This document shows, piece after piece, positions 1 through 7,974 of a stretch of DNA of 64,000 bases. Source of the DNA: Calothrix sp. FI2-JRJ7 (GTDB lineage: Bacteria > Cyanobacteriota > Cyanobacteriia > Cyanobacteriales > Nostocaceae); NCBI GenBank assembly GCA_019359675.1, contig JAHHGX010000091.1, forward strand, positions 310,001 to 374,000, given 5' to 3'. How positions within the stretch are numbered: position 1 is the stretch's first letter; each line of letters starts with the position of its first letter. The position numbers were made by a program, and so were the translations under genes. Below the pieces are notes generated by a model. The model was given only the letters and a program-made list of their open reading frames with translations. It was not told the origin of the DNA and made no database searches.

Positions 1-1
1 T

Positions 2-832
2 ATTACTGCTGCACTACGTGAAGGTAATATCGCTTCCCAAATCGAATGGCGCCTGCCAACACCTACAAGTGGACGTTCTTTAGTACCATTAATCGAACAA
101 ACGCACGACTCTAGTTATATTCAAAAAGTTCAAGAAATTTGCTTGGCTGGTGGTGATTGCCTAGATTTTGAAACAACAATTTCACCTCAAACCTATGATG
201 TAGCGTTATTAGCTGTAAGCGCGTGGTTAGATGGAGTAGATATTGTTTTAGAAACGGGTAAACCCGCTTTTGTTCTGGCACGTCCACCTGGACACCATGC
301 TGAACGCGAGACAGGGATGGGGTTTTGTGTATTTTCTAACGCCGCAATCGCAGCAGCTTATGCTCTCGAAAAACCTGGTGTTAACCGTGTCGCAATTCTT
401 GATTGGGATGTTCATCACGGCAATGGCACTCAAGCAATAGTTGAAACCAATCCACAAATAGCTTATTGTTCACTACATCAATATCCGTGTTATCCCGGTA
501 CTGGCAGACATACAGAACGTGGTTTTTACCGCAATGTGTTGAATCTACCGTTTCCACCAGGTAGCGATATTAACCTTTATCAGCCAGCCTTTGAAAAAAT
601 GGTAATACCCTTCTTATCTGGTTTTGAGCCAGATTTACTCATTGTCAGCGCTGGGTATGATGCAAACGCTGATGACCCATTGGCAAATATAAACCTTCAA
701 CCACAAGACTATGGATTATTCACCGACCATTGCTTACAGATAACGCGTAAAATTTTGTTTGGTTTAGAAGGGGGTTACGATTTACATACGCTTTCCCAAT
801 CTGTAGTCGCAACAATTGAGAAGTGCTTGTAA
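2..832 (+). CDS. Histone deacetylase superfamily protein, 5' end outside window
   Basis: The frame is open from base 2, so the gene begins before the window. The TTG at 143 is an unlikely start because about 47 sensible codons precede it. The family consists of zinc amidohydrolases that deacylate lysine side chains or polyamines; cyanobacterial members are cytoplasmic and their substrates are mostly unknown. Visible signatures in order: RPPGHHA (about 281-301), FSNAAIAAAYAL, DWDVHHGNGTQ (about 401-433) carrying the zinc ligands Asp and His, SAGYDANADDPL (from about 647) and GLEGGYD near the C-terminus. All key residues of the core are present, so the protein looks active. The family is clear; the substrate cannot be inferred. 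A hairpin repeat follows the stop by 6 bases. Confidence 0.93.
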   Translation: MTAALREGNIASQIEWRLPTPTSGRSLVPLIEQTHDSSYIQKVQEICLAGGDCLDFETTISPQTYDVALLAVSAWLDGVDIVLETGKPAFVLARPPGHHAERETGMGFCVFSNAAIAAAYALEKPGVNRVAILDWDVHHGNGTQAIVETNPQIAYCSLHQYPCYPGTGRHTERGFYRNVLNLPFPPGSDINLYQPAFEKMVIPFLSGFEPDLLIVSAGYDANADDPLANINLQPQDYGLFTDHCLQITRKILFGLEGGYDLHTLSQSVVATIEKCL

Positions 833-838
833 TAATTT

Positions 839-908
839 GCAACGGATACAACGGATGGTTTATTTTAGTAGAACAAACCATCCGTTACATCTGCTCATAA
901 TCCGTTGC
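839..908. repeat. AACGGAT hairpin repeat, copy 1
   Basis: A 70-base inverted repeat with ends GCAACGGAT and ATCCGTTGC and inner arms ACGGATGG and CCATCCGT. It lies between two convergent genes (stops at 832 and 913), so it could serve as a two-way terminator. A second full copy is at 6369-6448 and one arm recurs at 28351-28384. Confidence 0.85.
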
Positions 909-912
909 CACT

Positions 913-1854
913 TTAACCAATAAGCTTTTGCCAACTAGCAGGCCCAATTATTCCATCAGCAAATAAACCATTTTGCCTTTGGAACCTTTTTACTGCTTCT
1001 TCGCTTCCAGACCCGTATACTCCATCTATCTCAACATTCATGCGGTGCTGCAAGTAGCGAATTACGGGTCCACCAGCATGGTTGAGTCGAATAATTCGCT
1101 TTGCTAAAATCTGATTAATAGCTTTCCAGGTTGTTTCACCTGCAACTCCAGTAACTTGAAGTCCCACGATGCGTTGAAATTTTTCTAGGGCAACTTTTGT
1201 TTGTACATCAATAGTACCGTCTTCGATTAATGCTTTTCCATTTTGGTCGGTAATTTTGAGTCGGTTCAAAGCGCGCTGTATTCGTAACACCGATACATCA
1301 ATATTGTCTTCTTCGTCGGGTAAGGTATTGACGTTTTCAGAAGGCAGTCGCCCAGTTAAACCTTTAACGATAGCATTGGCTAACGCTTCCGGATTATACA
1401 AAGCCATATCTTTTTTTGAATCTATAAAACAGCCTTCTACCAGTATTCGAGTCATGTTTGTGTTTCTCAACACAAATAAATGCGAGCCATTTTTAACACC
1501 ACGATTGAAAAAACCTATTTTTACTATTTCGTTTAATACTGCTTTCGCTACTTTTCGACTTTGTTCTCCAATCGCAAACACCTCTGTACCGTTTGCCTGT
1601 TGGTTAAAAGCATTAAAATGAATCGATACAAATGTTTCAACTCTTGCGGAATTGGCTCTATCACACCTTTGTGACAGTGATTCTCTTACTGTGCCGGTTC
1701 TTTGCGGTCTGCATTCGATTACTTCGTGTCCCAATGCTCTTAACTTGGATATTACCCGATTCCCTACATCTACAGTTAAATTATCCTCAAATTTGATACC
1801 ACGGGCGCCTGTGTCAGGGGGACAATTATGACCGATATCAATTCCGAATTTCAT
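913..1854 (-). CDS. N-acetylmuramoyl-L-alanine amidase (Amidase_3) with two peptidoglycan-binding domains
   Basis: 313 residues. The N-terminal ~170 residues are an Amidase_3 zinc hydrolase, which cuts the bond between muramic acid and the stem peptide. Zinc ligands are visible as H9 (IDIGHN), E23 and H79 (VSIHFN), and the catalytic glutamate as E140 (LVEGCF). Two PG_binding_1 repeats follow, at about 182-245 (LRIQRALNRL, EKFQRIVGL) and about 255-313 (YLQHRMNVEIDGVYG, VKRFQRQNGL). There is no signal peptide or membrane segment: the protein starts directly with the catalytic fold (MKFGIDIGHN), as in phage endolysins and some cyanobacterial amidases. How it reaches the wall is therefore unclear. 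It is a single gene, convergent with the deacetylase-family gene. Confidence 0.93.
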   Translation of the reverse strand: MKFGIDIGHNCPPDTGARGIKFEDNLTVDVGNRVISKLRALGHEVIECRPQRTGTVRESLSQRCDRANSARVETFVSIHFNAFNQQANGTEVFAIGEQSRKVAKAVLNEIVKIGFFNRGVKNGSHLFVLRNTNMTRILVEGCFIDSKKDMALYNPEALANAIVKGLTGRLPSENVNTLPDEEDNIDVSVLRIQRALNRLKITDQNGKALIEDGTIDVQTKVALEKFQRIVGLQVTGVAGETTWKAINQILAKRIIRLNHAGGPVIRYLQHRMNVEIDGVYGSGSEEAVKRFQRQNGLFADGIIGPASWQKLIG

Positions 1855-2199
1855 GGTAAATGCCTCAATCAGCGATAATGTTGTTTTGTCAGTTGAAGTT
1901 GAATATAGGTAATTAATTACACTTTCGCTAAAAAATAATGTATACTTTTTAGTTTCCAGACCCCAATATACATCAATAACTATCTTATGTAGAAGTACTT
2001 TATGTCACATTGCATTCTATGTATATGTGATAAAATATACTATGATAAACATTTATTATGAGAAATAAAATTGAACGGTTAGCAGAGATGATAACTATAA
2101 TTACGATGTATGATTTTAACAATAATATCAGAGCTAATACTGATAAAAATTCTAGTTTTGTAATAAATAAAAATTAATTGATTTGCAGCAGTAAAAAAT
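1855..2199. other. AT-rich intergenic region between divergent genes
   Basis: 345 bases between the divergent amidase and GDSL hydrolase genes. It is very AT-rich and should hold both promoters. I see no open reading frame, clear hairpin or recognisable operator here. Confidence 0.6.
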
Positions 2200-3810
2200 A
2201 TGGTAGAAGCATCTAATTCCAAATTTGAAGACCCCAAAACACCTCCAGATGTTGAGATACGGTTTGAAGCGCGTAAACCAATTACAGATTCAACCCTTGG
2301 AATACCTGTAAATTTAACTAGAGTAGGGAATCCACAGCATCGATTAGTGACAATTGGGGATTCATTAACACATGGGTTTCAAAGTGGGGCAATTTTTAAT
2401 ACAAATCAGTCATATCCAGTAATCATCGCAAAAGAAATGGGGTGGTCAGATATGAGATACCCTGTTTATTCTGGACCAGAAGGTGGATTACCGTTGAACT
2501 TGGAATATCTGTCTCGTGATTTAAGGAAACGATTTGGGGATAAGATTAACTGGTTGAATGGTTTACCAGCAATATTGTCCATTCGTCAATATCTTGATGC
2601 AATTGAAGAGTATTGGGAACGCGGCAAAGGTACTGCGTATAACAGTCAAGGCAAAATAAATCATAACTTAGCTGTATATGGATGGGATTTGCGAAATACA
2701 TTATCCCGAAATGCAGATATTTGTTTAGATATTTTGGCTAAAAATAAGCCAAAAAATGACTTTATGCGTCAAGTTGTTGAATATCATAACGAACGTTCTG
2801 CAATAGTTGTATTGAATAGTGCGCGTGATAGTAATGGTAAAGCGCTAACACCCATACAAGCAGCAACCGTACTTGGACAAGAAGGTAATACCGAGGAAGG
2901 AATTGAAACTTTAATCGTGATGATTGGCTCTAATAATGCGCTTGGTTCAATTTTAACGTTTAATGTTTCGTGGAGCGATGAAGGTTATCATGATATGAGT
3001 GTCAACGATAAATATACAGTCTGGCGCCCAACTCACTTCAAAGCTGAACTAGATTTATTAGTTACAGAAATTAAAAAAATTAAAGCTAGACACGTTATTG
3101 TCGCGACAGTACCTCACATTACAATAGTGCCATTTGCGCGCGGAGTCGGTGGAAAAGCTCGTAACAAGTCGCGGTATTTTCCTTACTACACATTACCCTG
3201 GATTCAGGACAAAGATTTTAACCCCGATAAACATCCACATCTCACAGAAAACGAAGCACGTGCAATTGATTGTGCTATCGACCAATATAACGATGCCATT
3301 ACAGAAGTTGTACGACAAGCGCGCTTGGAAGGTAGAGATTGGTATTTAATGGAACTTTGCGGATTACTCGACCGTTTAGCATCACGTCGTTATATAGAAG
3401 ACCCACTAGCGCGTCCTGATTGGTGGAGTCAAGTAGGAGGAGAGTATCAATTACCACGTGAACTAGAGGCAATTTCACCACCTTTAAATTCATATTTGTT
3501 TCGTACAGAACCAGGCAAAGGTCGTACTGATGGAGGTTTATTTTCACTGGATGGTATTCACCCAACAACAGTAGGATACGGAATTATGGCACAGGAAATC
3601 ATCAAAATTATGCAGTCTTCAGGGGTGAAGTTTTATAAAGAAGACGGTAGTGCCAGAGAGGGAGAAGTAAAAGTAGATTGGAAGCGTTTGGTTGCACAAG
3701 ATAGTTTAATTTCTCAAACCCCACCAAATATAGATAGTATTTTGGATTTCGTTGGTGGTATAGACAAATATTTAAATTTGTTTAGCGGAATGCTAAGAAG
3801 AAATTACTAA
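2200..3810 (+). CDS. SGNH/GDSL-family hydrolase
   Basis: 536 residues, longer than the usual 200-350 of this family. Block I is TIGDSLTHG with the nucleophile S55. Block III appears as MIGSNNALG (about 241-249). The catalytic Asp-His pair is in SLDGIHPTTVGYG, D451 and H454. The ~180 residues between blocks I and III and a long stretch before the Asp-His block are insertions of unknown role. There is no signal peptide. The family contains esterases, lipases and acyl-transferases acting on lipid or carbohydrate esters; the substrate cannot be read from the sequence. The ATG follows AT-rich DNA with only a weak purine stretch (cagcag) upstream. The next gene starts 35 bases after the stop on the same strand, so the two may be cotranscribed. 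Confidence 0.87.
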   Translation: MVEASNSKFEDPKTPPDVEIRFEARKPITDSTLGIPVNLTRVGNPQHRLVTIGDSLTHGFQSGAIFNTNQSYPVIIAKEMGWSDMRYPVYSGPEGGLPLNLEYLSRDLRKRFGDKINWLNGLPAILSIRQYLDAIEEYWERGKGTAYNSQGKINHNLAVYGWDLRNTLSRNADICLDILAKNKPKNDFMRQVVEYHNERSAIVVLNSARDSNGKALTPIQAATVLGQEGNTEEGIETLIVMIGSNNALGSILTFNVSWSDEGYHDMSVNDKYTVWRPTHFKAELDLLVTEIKKIKARHVIVATVPHITIVPFARGVGGKARNKSRYFPYYTLPWIQDKDFNPDKHPHLTENEARAIDCAIDQYNDAITEVVRQARLEGRDWYLMELCGLLDRLASRRYIEDPLARPDWWSQVGGEYQLPRELEAISPPLNSYLFRTEPGKGRTDGGLFSLDGIHPTTVGYGIMAQEIIKIMQSSGVKFYKEDGSAREGEVKVDWKRLVAQDSLISQTPPNIDSILDFVGGIDKYLNLFSGMLRRNY

Positions 3811-3845
3811 AATAAAGAGTAGGAACCAACTAATACACAAAACTA

Positions 3846-4238
3846 ATGTTCGGCAAATTTCAACAAAGTCAGCTACGTATCGAAGTCGAGGCGCCTCTTT
3901 CTACTATACGCGACAGTTTACTGCGTCCTGGAAACCTTGGAAAATGGCTTCCATCCGGTAATTTTACCAACTCAATGCCAGAAGAGTTGCGTCCAGGATT
4001 AGAGTTTACGCGCGTTCTTGGACCAATTTCGATTCACCACCAAGTCGATGTCGTTAATTCCGACAGCTTACGTTTATTACTAAGTCAAGGAATTGACGGT
4101 TTTCACGAATGGTACTGGGGTGATGGTTGGGTACAGTCGCGTATAGAAGGAGTGACTGTTTTACCTTTGTCATTGGGACAAACACTCTCGTTATTAAGCT
4201 TGAGACAATTTTTAGCGAGTCAGAAAAAATCTGCCTAG
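3846..4238 (+). CDS. START/SRPBCC-like small protein
   Basis: 130 residues. The pattern is that of the polyketide-cyclase/START-like (SRPBCC) fold: N-terminal strand (SQLRIEVEAPLSTIRDSLLRPGNLGKWLP), a central block of strands (LEFTRVLGPISIHHQVDVV) and a C-terminal helix (LSLLSLRQFLASQKKSA). Such proteins bind hydrophobic ligands in a cavity; no catalytic residue can be pointed out. It starts 35 bases after the GDSL hydrolase on the same strand, which hints at a shared transcript and perhaps a shared lipid substrate, but that is inference only. The family assignment is moderately sure; the function is unknown. Confidence 0.65.
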   Translation: MFGKFQQSQLRIEVEAPLSTIRDSLLRPGNLGKWLPSGNFTNSMPEELRPGLEFTRVLGPISIHHQVDVVNSDSLRLLLSQGIDGFHEWYWGDGWVQSRIEGVTVLPLSLGQTLSLLSLRQFLASQKKSA

Positions 4239-4297
4239 TGGTTAAGCCTGAGTTTTACTTCAGGCGCCTACTTTGATTGAATAATTTGCTGTAATTT

Positions 4298-4681
4298 TTA
4301 AAAGCCTGATATTAAAGTTTTCATTTTCAAATCGTATACTTGGCTAAGTGCCTTGATTATGTCGCGTTTATCGCTTTCTAGGTTGAGCTTATCTACAGCT
4401 TGATTTAAAGTATTTCCACTGCGTATCAACTTTACTAAGCTTTTCTGCTCTGATTGATTCAATATTTTAGCAATTTCACGGTTACGTCCTTGATTTATTG
4501 CTTGAATCATTTGACGCTGACGGGGAGTAAGGTCGAGTTCGATTAAATTCGATTTTGTGACATTAGTGACAACTACATTTTTGTTGAGTTGTGGTGGTAG
4601 TGCATTTGCTATCCCTGGCGCCACAAATACGGTGGCGAATATCAGCACTATCAGTAAAAGTTGTCGAGCTAAGTAACTCAT
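4298..4681 (-). CDS. Small exported protein with LTxxQ-type helix, paralogue A
   Basis: 127 residues. An N-terminal hydrophobic segment (about residues 7-27, LLLIVLIFATVFVAPGIANA) looks like a signal peptide with a possible cleavage after ANA. The mature part is helical and charged, with DLTPRQRQMIQAINQ followed by RNREIAKILN and an SEQKSL turn. This resembles the LTxxQ pattern of CpxP/Spy-like periplasmic proteins, though the match is only at motif level. A second copy of the same layout lies at 4836-5213, so the two arose by tandem duplication. Probably periplasmic; function not established. Confidence 0.7.
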   Translation of the reverse strand: MSYLARQLLLIVLIFATVFVAPGIANALPPQLNKNVVVTNVTKSNLIELDLTPRQRQMIQAINQGRNREIAKILNQSEQKSLVKLIRSGNTLNQAVDKLNLESDKRDIIKALSQVYDLKMKTLISGF

Positions 4682-4835
4682 CAGACTCCCGTTCCTTCCA
4701 AAAAGTATCCACTGTTGTATAATTTACCAGCTAATGAGAACCAGGAACAGAGAATAAAGCATTAGTCATGAAACGAAATAATTGGATACTTTTGCTACAT
4801 ACTTGTGACTTAGTTGTAAGTATGGAACTGGTTGG

Positions 4836-5213
4836 TTAACTTGATAGGGTTAACGAGTGACGATGTATGATAGCTTTTGTCTTTAATGCGCTCAATTGCA
4901 TAATTGCCTGAATTGTGTCCCATTGGTCGTGGTCGATGTCTAATGTGTTGATAGCGTATTCGAGGTCATGACCAGAACGAAGGAAATGTTCAAGTTGGTG
5001 TCGTTGTGACTCGTTTAATACGGAAGCAATTTCACGGTTACGACGCTGACGTACTGCTTGTAACTCTTGGCTTTCCTGTGGGGTAAGGTTTGTGTCTGTT
5101 GCTACATCGAATTGACTTGGCAATCCTGAAGCAATGTCCGGCGCGATCAAAACAAAAATGATAATTAGTGCCAAAATAGACAGCAATTGTTTTAGGTTAA
5201 CAGCTATAGCCAT
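4836..5213 (-). CDS. Small exported protein with LTxxQ-type helix, paralogue B
   Basis: 125 residues with a long N-terminal hydrophobic stretch (about 8-28) ending IASG, read as a signal peptide or anchor. The mature part has NLTPQESQELQAVRQ, RRNREIASVLNESQRHQLEHFL and a weakly acidic tail, aligning position for position with paralogue A (TPxxxQxxQA..Q.RNREIA.xLN.S). About 150 bases separate the two genes, both leftward. The divergent CbbX-like gene begins about 200 bases upstream. It is probably a periplasmic helical protein of the CpxP/Spy type by motif; the role is unknown. Confidence 0.7.
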   Translation of the reverse strand: MAIAVNLKQLLSILALIIIFVLIAPDIASGLPSQFDVATDTNLTPQESQELQAVRQRRNREIASVLNESQRHQLEHFLRSGHDLEYAINTLDIDHDQWDTIQAIMQLSALKTKAIIHRHSLTLSS

Positions 5214-5410
5214 ATTGGTTTTGTTGATATTAGGTATGGAATAGGGAATTCCCCACTAAGAATAGTCAGTTCGGTTGGTTTAATATGTTCTCTCAATGAC
5301 TTACCAAGGATATTGATAATTAAAAAAAATATATCAGTCCCATTAGAATTACAATCTTTTATATTTCCGGACTCAGGTTATCATCGAAAAAACCAACGAA
5401 GGTAACGACT

Positions 5411-6370
5411 ATGAGCGAGCAAGTTCTGGAACAAGATTTAGTTAGCGCTGTTGGGCACGATATACAAGATACAATCGATACCCCTATTGATTTAGAAGCT
5501 ACATTTCGCGAATCCCATGTGCAAGAAATCTTAGACCAGCTTGACCAAGAGTTAGTCGGGTTGCAAGCTGTCAAAAACAAAATCAAAGAAATGGCTGCTT
5601 TGTTGTTGGTTGACCGCGTTCGTAAAAGTTTAGGTTTAACCGCAGGCGCCCCAACTTTACATATGACGTTTTTGGGGAATCCGGGTATGGGTAAAACCAC
5701 AGTCGCAATGCGGATGGCAGAAATTTTGCATCGTCTTGGCTATATCCGTAAGGAAAATGTCATGTTAGTGACGCGCGATGATTTAGTCGGACAGGGAATT
5801 GGACAAACTGCTCCGAAAACACGCGAAGTTTTAAATAACGCAATGGGTGGGGTATTACTCGTTGATGAAGCGTATACCTTATTCCGTCCAGATAATCCTG
5901 GTGACTTCGGTTTAGAAGCAATCGAAATTTTGATGCAGGTAATGGAAAATCAACGAGATGATTTAGTTGTAATTCTCGCTGGTTACAAGCAGCAAATGGA
6001 GCATTTCTTCCATAGTAATCCTGGAATGAATTCGCGTATTGGTTTACACATCGAGTTTAATGATTATTCAGTAGATAACTTGATGGTGATTGCCCAGTCA
6101 TTACTGGTTTCGCAGCATTACCACTTTAGTCGGGATGCTGAGAAAGCTTTTCGTGAGTATTTAATTAGACGTAAAGCAATGCCACATTTTGCTAACGCGC
6201 GTAGTGTACGCAATGCTATTGATAGAGCGCGTTTGCGTCAAGCAAATCGTTTATTGAATATACGCGATAGACAGGTGACAAGAGATGATTTGATGACTAT
6301 CGAAGCTGCTGATATTTTGGCAAGTCGTGTATTTAGAGATGGTGTACCTGATTGTGAGAGTGAAAGTTAG
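5411..6370 (+). CDS. CbbX-like AAA+ ATPase
   Basis: 319 residues, close to the ~310 of red-type Rubisco activase CbbX. A single AAA+ module follows a short acidic N-terminus: Walker A GNPGMGKTT (89-97), Walker B GGVLLVDEAY (146-155) and the family block AIEILMQVMENQRDDLVVIL. The central pore loop reads DLVGQGIGQTAPKT (124-137); in characterised CbbX proteins this loop has a tyrosine (Tyr-Ile-Gly), here replaced by glycine (Gly129-Ile-Gly). CbbX remodels form IC/ID Rubisco, whereas cyanobacteria normally use form IB, so the client here may be something else. The start has AAGG about 8 bases upstream. No Rubisco gene is nearby. The family is sure; the function is not. Confidence 0.87.
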   Translation: MSEQVLEQDLVSAVGHDIQDTIDTPIDLEATFRESHVQEILDQLDQELVGLQAVKNKIKEMAALLLVDRVRKSLGLTAGAPTLHMTFLGNPGMGKTTVAMRMAEILHRLGYIRKENVMLVTRDDLVGQGIGQTAPKTREVLNNAMGGVLLVDEAYTLFRPDNPGDFGLEAIEILMQVMENQRDDLVVILAGYKQQMEHFFHSNPGMNSRIGLHIEFNDYSVDNLMVIAQSLLVSQHYHFSRDAEKAFREYLIRRKAMPHFANARSVRNAIDRARLRQANRLLNIRDRQVTRDDLMTIEAADILASRVFRDGVPDCESES

Positions 6371-6448
6371 CAACGGATAAAACGGATGTAACGGATTATT
6401 TATTTGGAAGCATTAGCCATCCGTTACATCCGTTCATAATCCGTTGCT
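6369..6448. repeat. AACGGAT hairpin repeat, copy 2
   Basis: An 80-base inverted repeat with perfect 10-base ends AGCAACGGAT and ATCCGTTGCT, inner repeats AACGGATGTAACGGAT on the left and ATCCGTTACATCCGTT on the right. It overlaps the last bases of the CbbX-like gene and reaches the end of the opposing small ORF, so it fills the convergent gap. It is related to 839-908 and 28351-28384. Confidence 0.88.
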
Positions 6449-6683
6449 AGTTCTTACTTTGCAATCGTAAGCATTCAACTGTATAAAAAATAGCTGCTAC
6501 AGTTAATAAAATAAGCGATAATTGTGGTAATTCTTTGATAGAGCTACCTTTTGATCATAGTAGTCCACCGGAAATTAGGAAGGCTAGAATTAGTAATATA
6601 TATTGTTGTTGGAATAACTGTGGACGGACAATTGAGATTAAAGATAGTAAAATAGCTGTAATAATTAGTACAGTAACTAGCAT
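6447..6683 (-). pseudogene. Small membrane protein ORF interrupted by one in-frame TGA
   Basis: Reading leftward from an ATG at 6683, one base after the kinase stop codon, there are 42 codons (starts MLVTVLIITAILLSLIS), then TGA at 6557-6555, then 35 more sense codons in the same frame up to TAG at 6449-6447. The whole frame would encode 77 residues plus the interrupted codon, with three hydrophobic segments, the last being LPQLSLILLTVAAIFYTVE. The hydrophobic pattern continues across the TGA, which argues for a recent nonsense mutation or readthrough rather than chance. Its position directly behind the kinase gene suggests a shared transcript. The product is not recognised. A 42-residue protein could still be made. 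Confidence 0.5.
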
Positions 6684-6684
6684 T

Positions 6685-7962
6685 TTATTTGAATTTTAGT
6701 CTTAATAATATAGAATTACTTGCTGAAAATATAGCTGCTCCTGAAAGTAAATATTCTACGATTTGAATTTCTTGAGTTGTATATTTATCTTGAAAAAGAA
6801 ATAAAATACCGCATAAGCTGAAAACTACTGCAAATACTGCATCATAATCGCGCGCTAGTCGTGAGTAAATAGAACGTAATAAAAATAAACCGACTCCGGC
6901 GCCAATTAATGCTATACCTAATAAAATAACCAAGGTGTCAGCAGCATCTTTAAATAAAAATACTAGTGCGCCGCCTGCAAATGGTATATATCTAACTGTT
7001 GATAAAGTTGGAGCTAACCAACTTGGAGGTGTTGATGTGCGTTGAATATCCTCCATATTAGTACCAACTGATATTTGTTGAACTGTTGCTCCTGATACCC
7101 TAGAATTATTATTTGCAATTACTGGTTGCGTTGGTGCGACTGGTACAGTTAACTGTTCTATATCTCGTAAAACTTCGCTTGCTGTTTGATAGCGTGTCGA
7201 GAAGTGATAACGCACCATCTTTTCTAATATCGCTTGTAATCGCGGTGATATCTGAACTTTATCTTGCCAAATTACTTCGCCAGTTTCAGGATTTTCAGTA
7301 AGTTGAGTGGGAAATAGTCCTGTTAATGCTTGAATTGCTACTATGCCAATTGCGTAAATATCACTATTTTGTCTTGGTCTACCTTGCGCTTGTTCGGCAC
7401 TCATATAACCTGGAGTGCCAATTGCTACTGTTGCTGGCATTTGACTGTCAACAGCCACTTGAGTACGCATTTGTTTTACGGCACCAAAGTCAATTAGTAC
7501 TAACTTTGCATCGGCATCGCGTTTAATTAAATTATCGGGTTTAATATCTCGATGAATTACTCCAAAACTATGTACAAAGTCAAGTACTTGCAAAATATCT
7601 CGCAGTATATGGATGACTTGACTTTCGCTCCAAGGTTCATTCGGACGTATGTAATGACTTAACGGGCGCCCAACAATTAATTCTTGCACTAAAAAAAACT
7701 GTTGTTCTTCCTCAAAGTATGCTAAAAGACGGGGTATTTGGTCGTGATTGCCTAATTGCTCTAAAATTTCGGCTTCACTATTAAATAAACGCCGCGCTAT
7801 TTGCAAATACTGCGTGTCCGAACTAGCGAGTTTAAGCAGCTTGAGGACGCACTGAGGGTTACCTGGGCGCCTTGTATCTTGGGAAATGTAAGTTTCACCA
7901 AACCCTCCGGAACTCAGGATTTGCACGACTTGGTAACGTCCATCTAATAGCTTTCCTAACAT
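6685..7962 (-). CDS. Serine/threonine protein kinase with membrane-spanning C-terminus
   Basis: 425 residues. The N-terminal ~270 residues are a Hanks-type kinase: glycine loop SSGGFGETY (17-25), ATP-binding lysine K41 (VLKLLK), catalytic loop VIHRDIKPDN (135-144), DFG at 158-160, activation segment TPGYMSAEQAQGR. A linker (about 275-315) is followed by three or four hydrophobic segments (about 325-425), so the kinase domain is cytoplasmic and anchored in the membrane. All catalytic residues are present. It starts 12 bases after the Ski2-like helicase on the same strand and is followed at once by a small membrane ORF, suggesting a three-gene transcript. Substrates are unknown. Confidence 0.94.
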   Translation of the reverse strand: MLGKLLDGRYQVVQILSSGGFGETYISQDTRRPGNPQCVLKLLKLASSDTQYLQIARRLFNSEAEILEQLGNHDQIPRLLAYFEEEQQFFLVQELIVGRPLSHYIRPNEPWSESQVIHILRDILQVLDFVHSFGVIHRDIKPDNLIKRDADAKLVLIDFGAVKQMRTQVAVDSQMPATVAIGTPGYMSAEQAQGRPRQNSDIYAIGIVAIQALTGLFPTQLTENPETGEVIWQDKVQISPRLQAILEKMVRYHFSTRYQTASEVLRDIEQLTVPVAPTQPVIANNNSRVSGATVQQISVGTNMEDIQRTSTPPSWLAPTLSTVRYIPFAGGALVFLFKDAADTLVILLGIALIGAGVGLFLLRSIYSRLARDYDAVFAVVFSLCGILFLFQDKYTTQEIQIVEYLLSGAAIFSASNSILLRLKFK

Positions 7963-7974
7963 ATAAAGTACTGC

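Noticed and set aside
5411-6370. CbbX-like gene considered as proof of red-type Rubisco
   Set aside because: No rbc/cbb genes lie nearby and the pore loop lacks the usual tyrosine.
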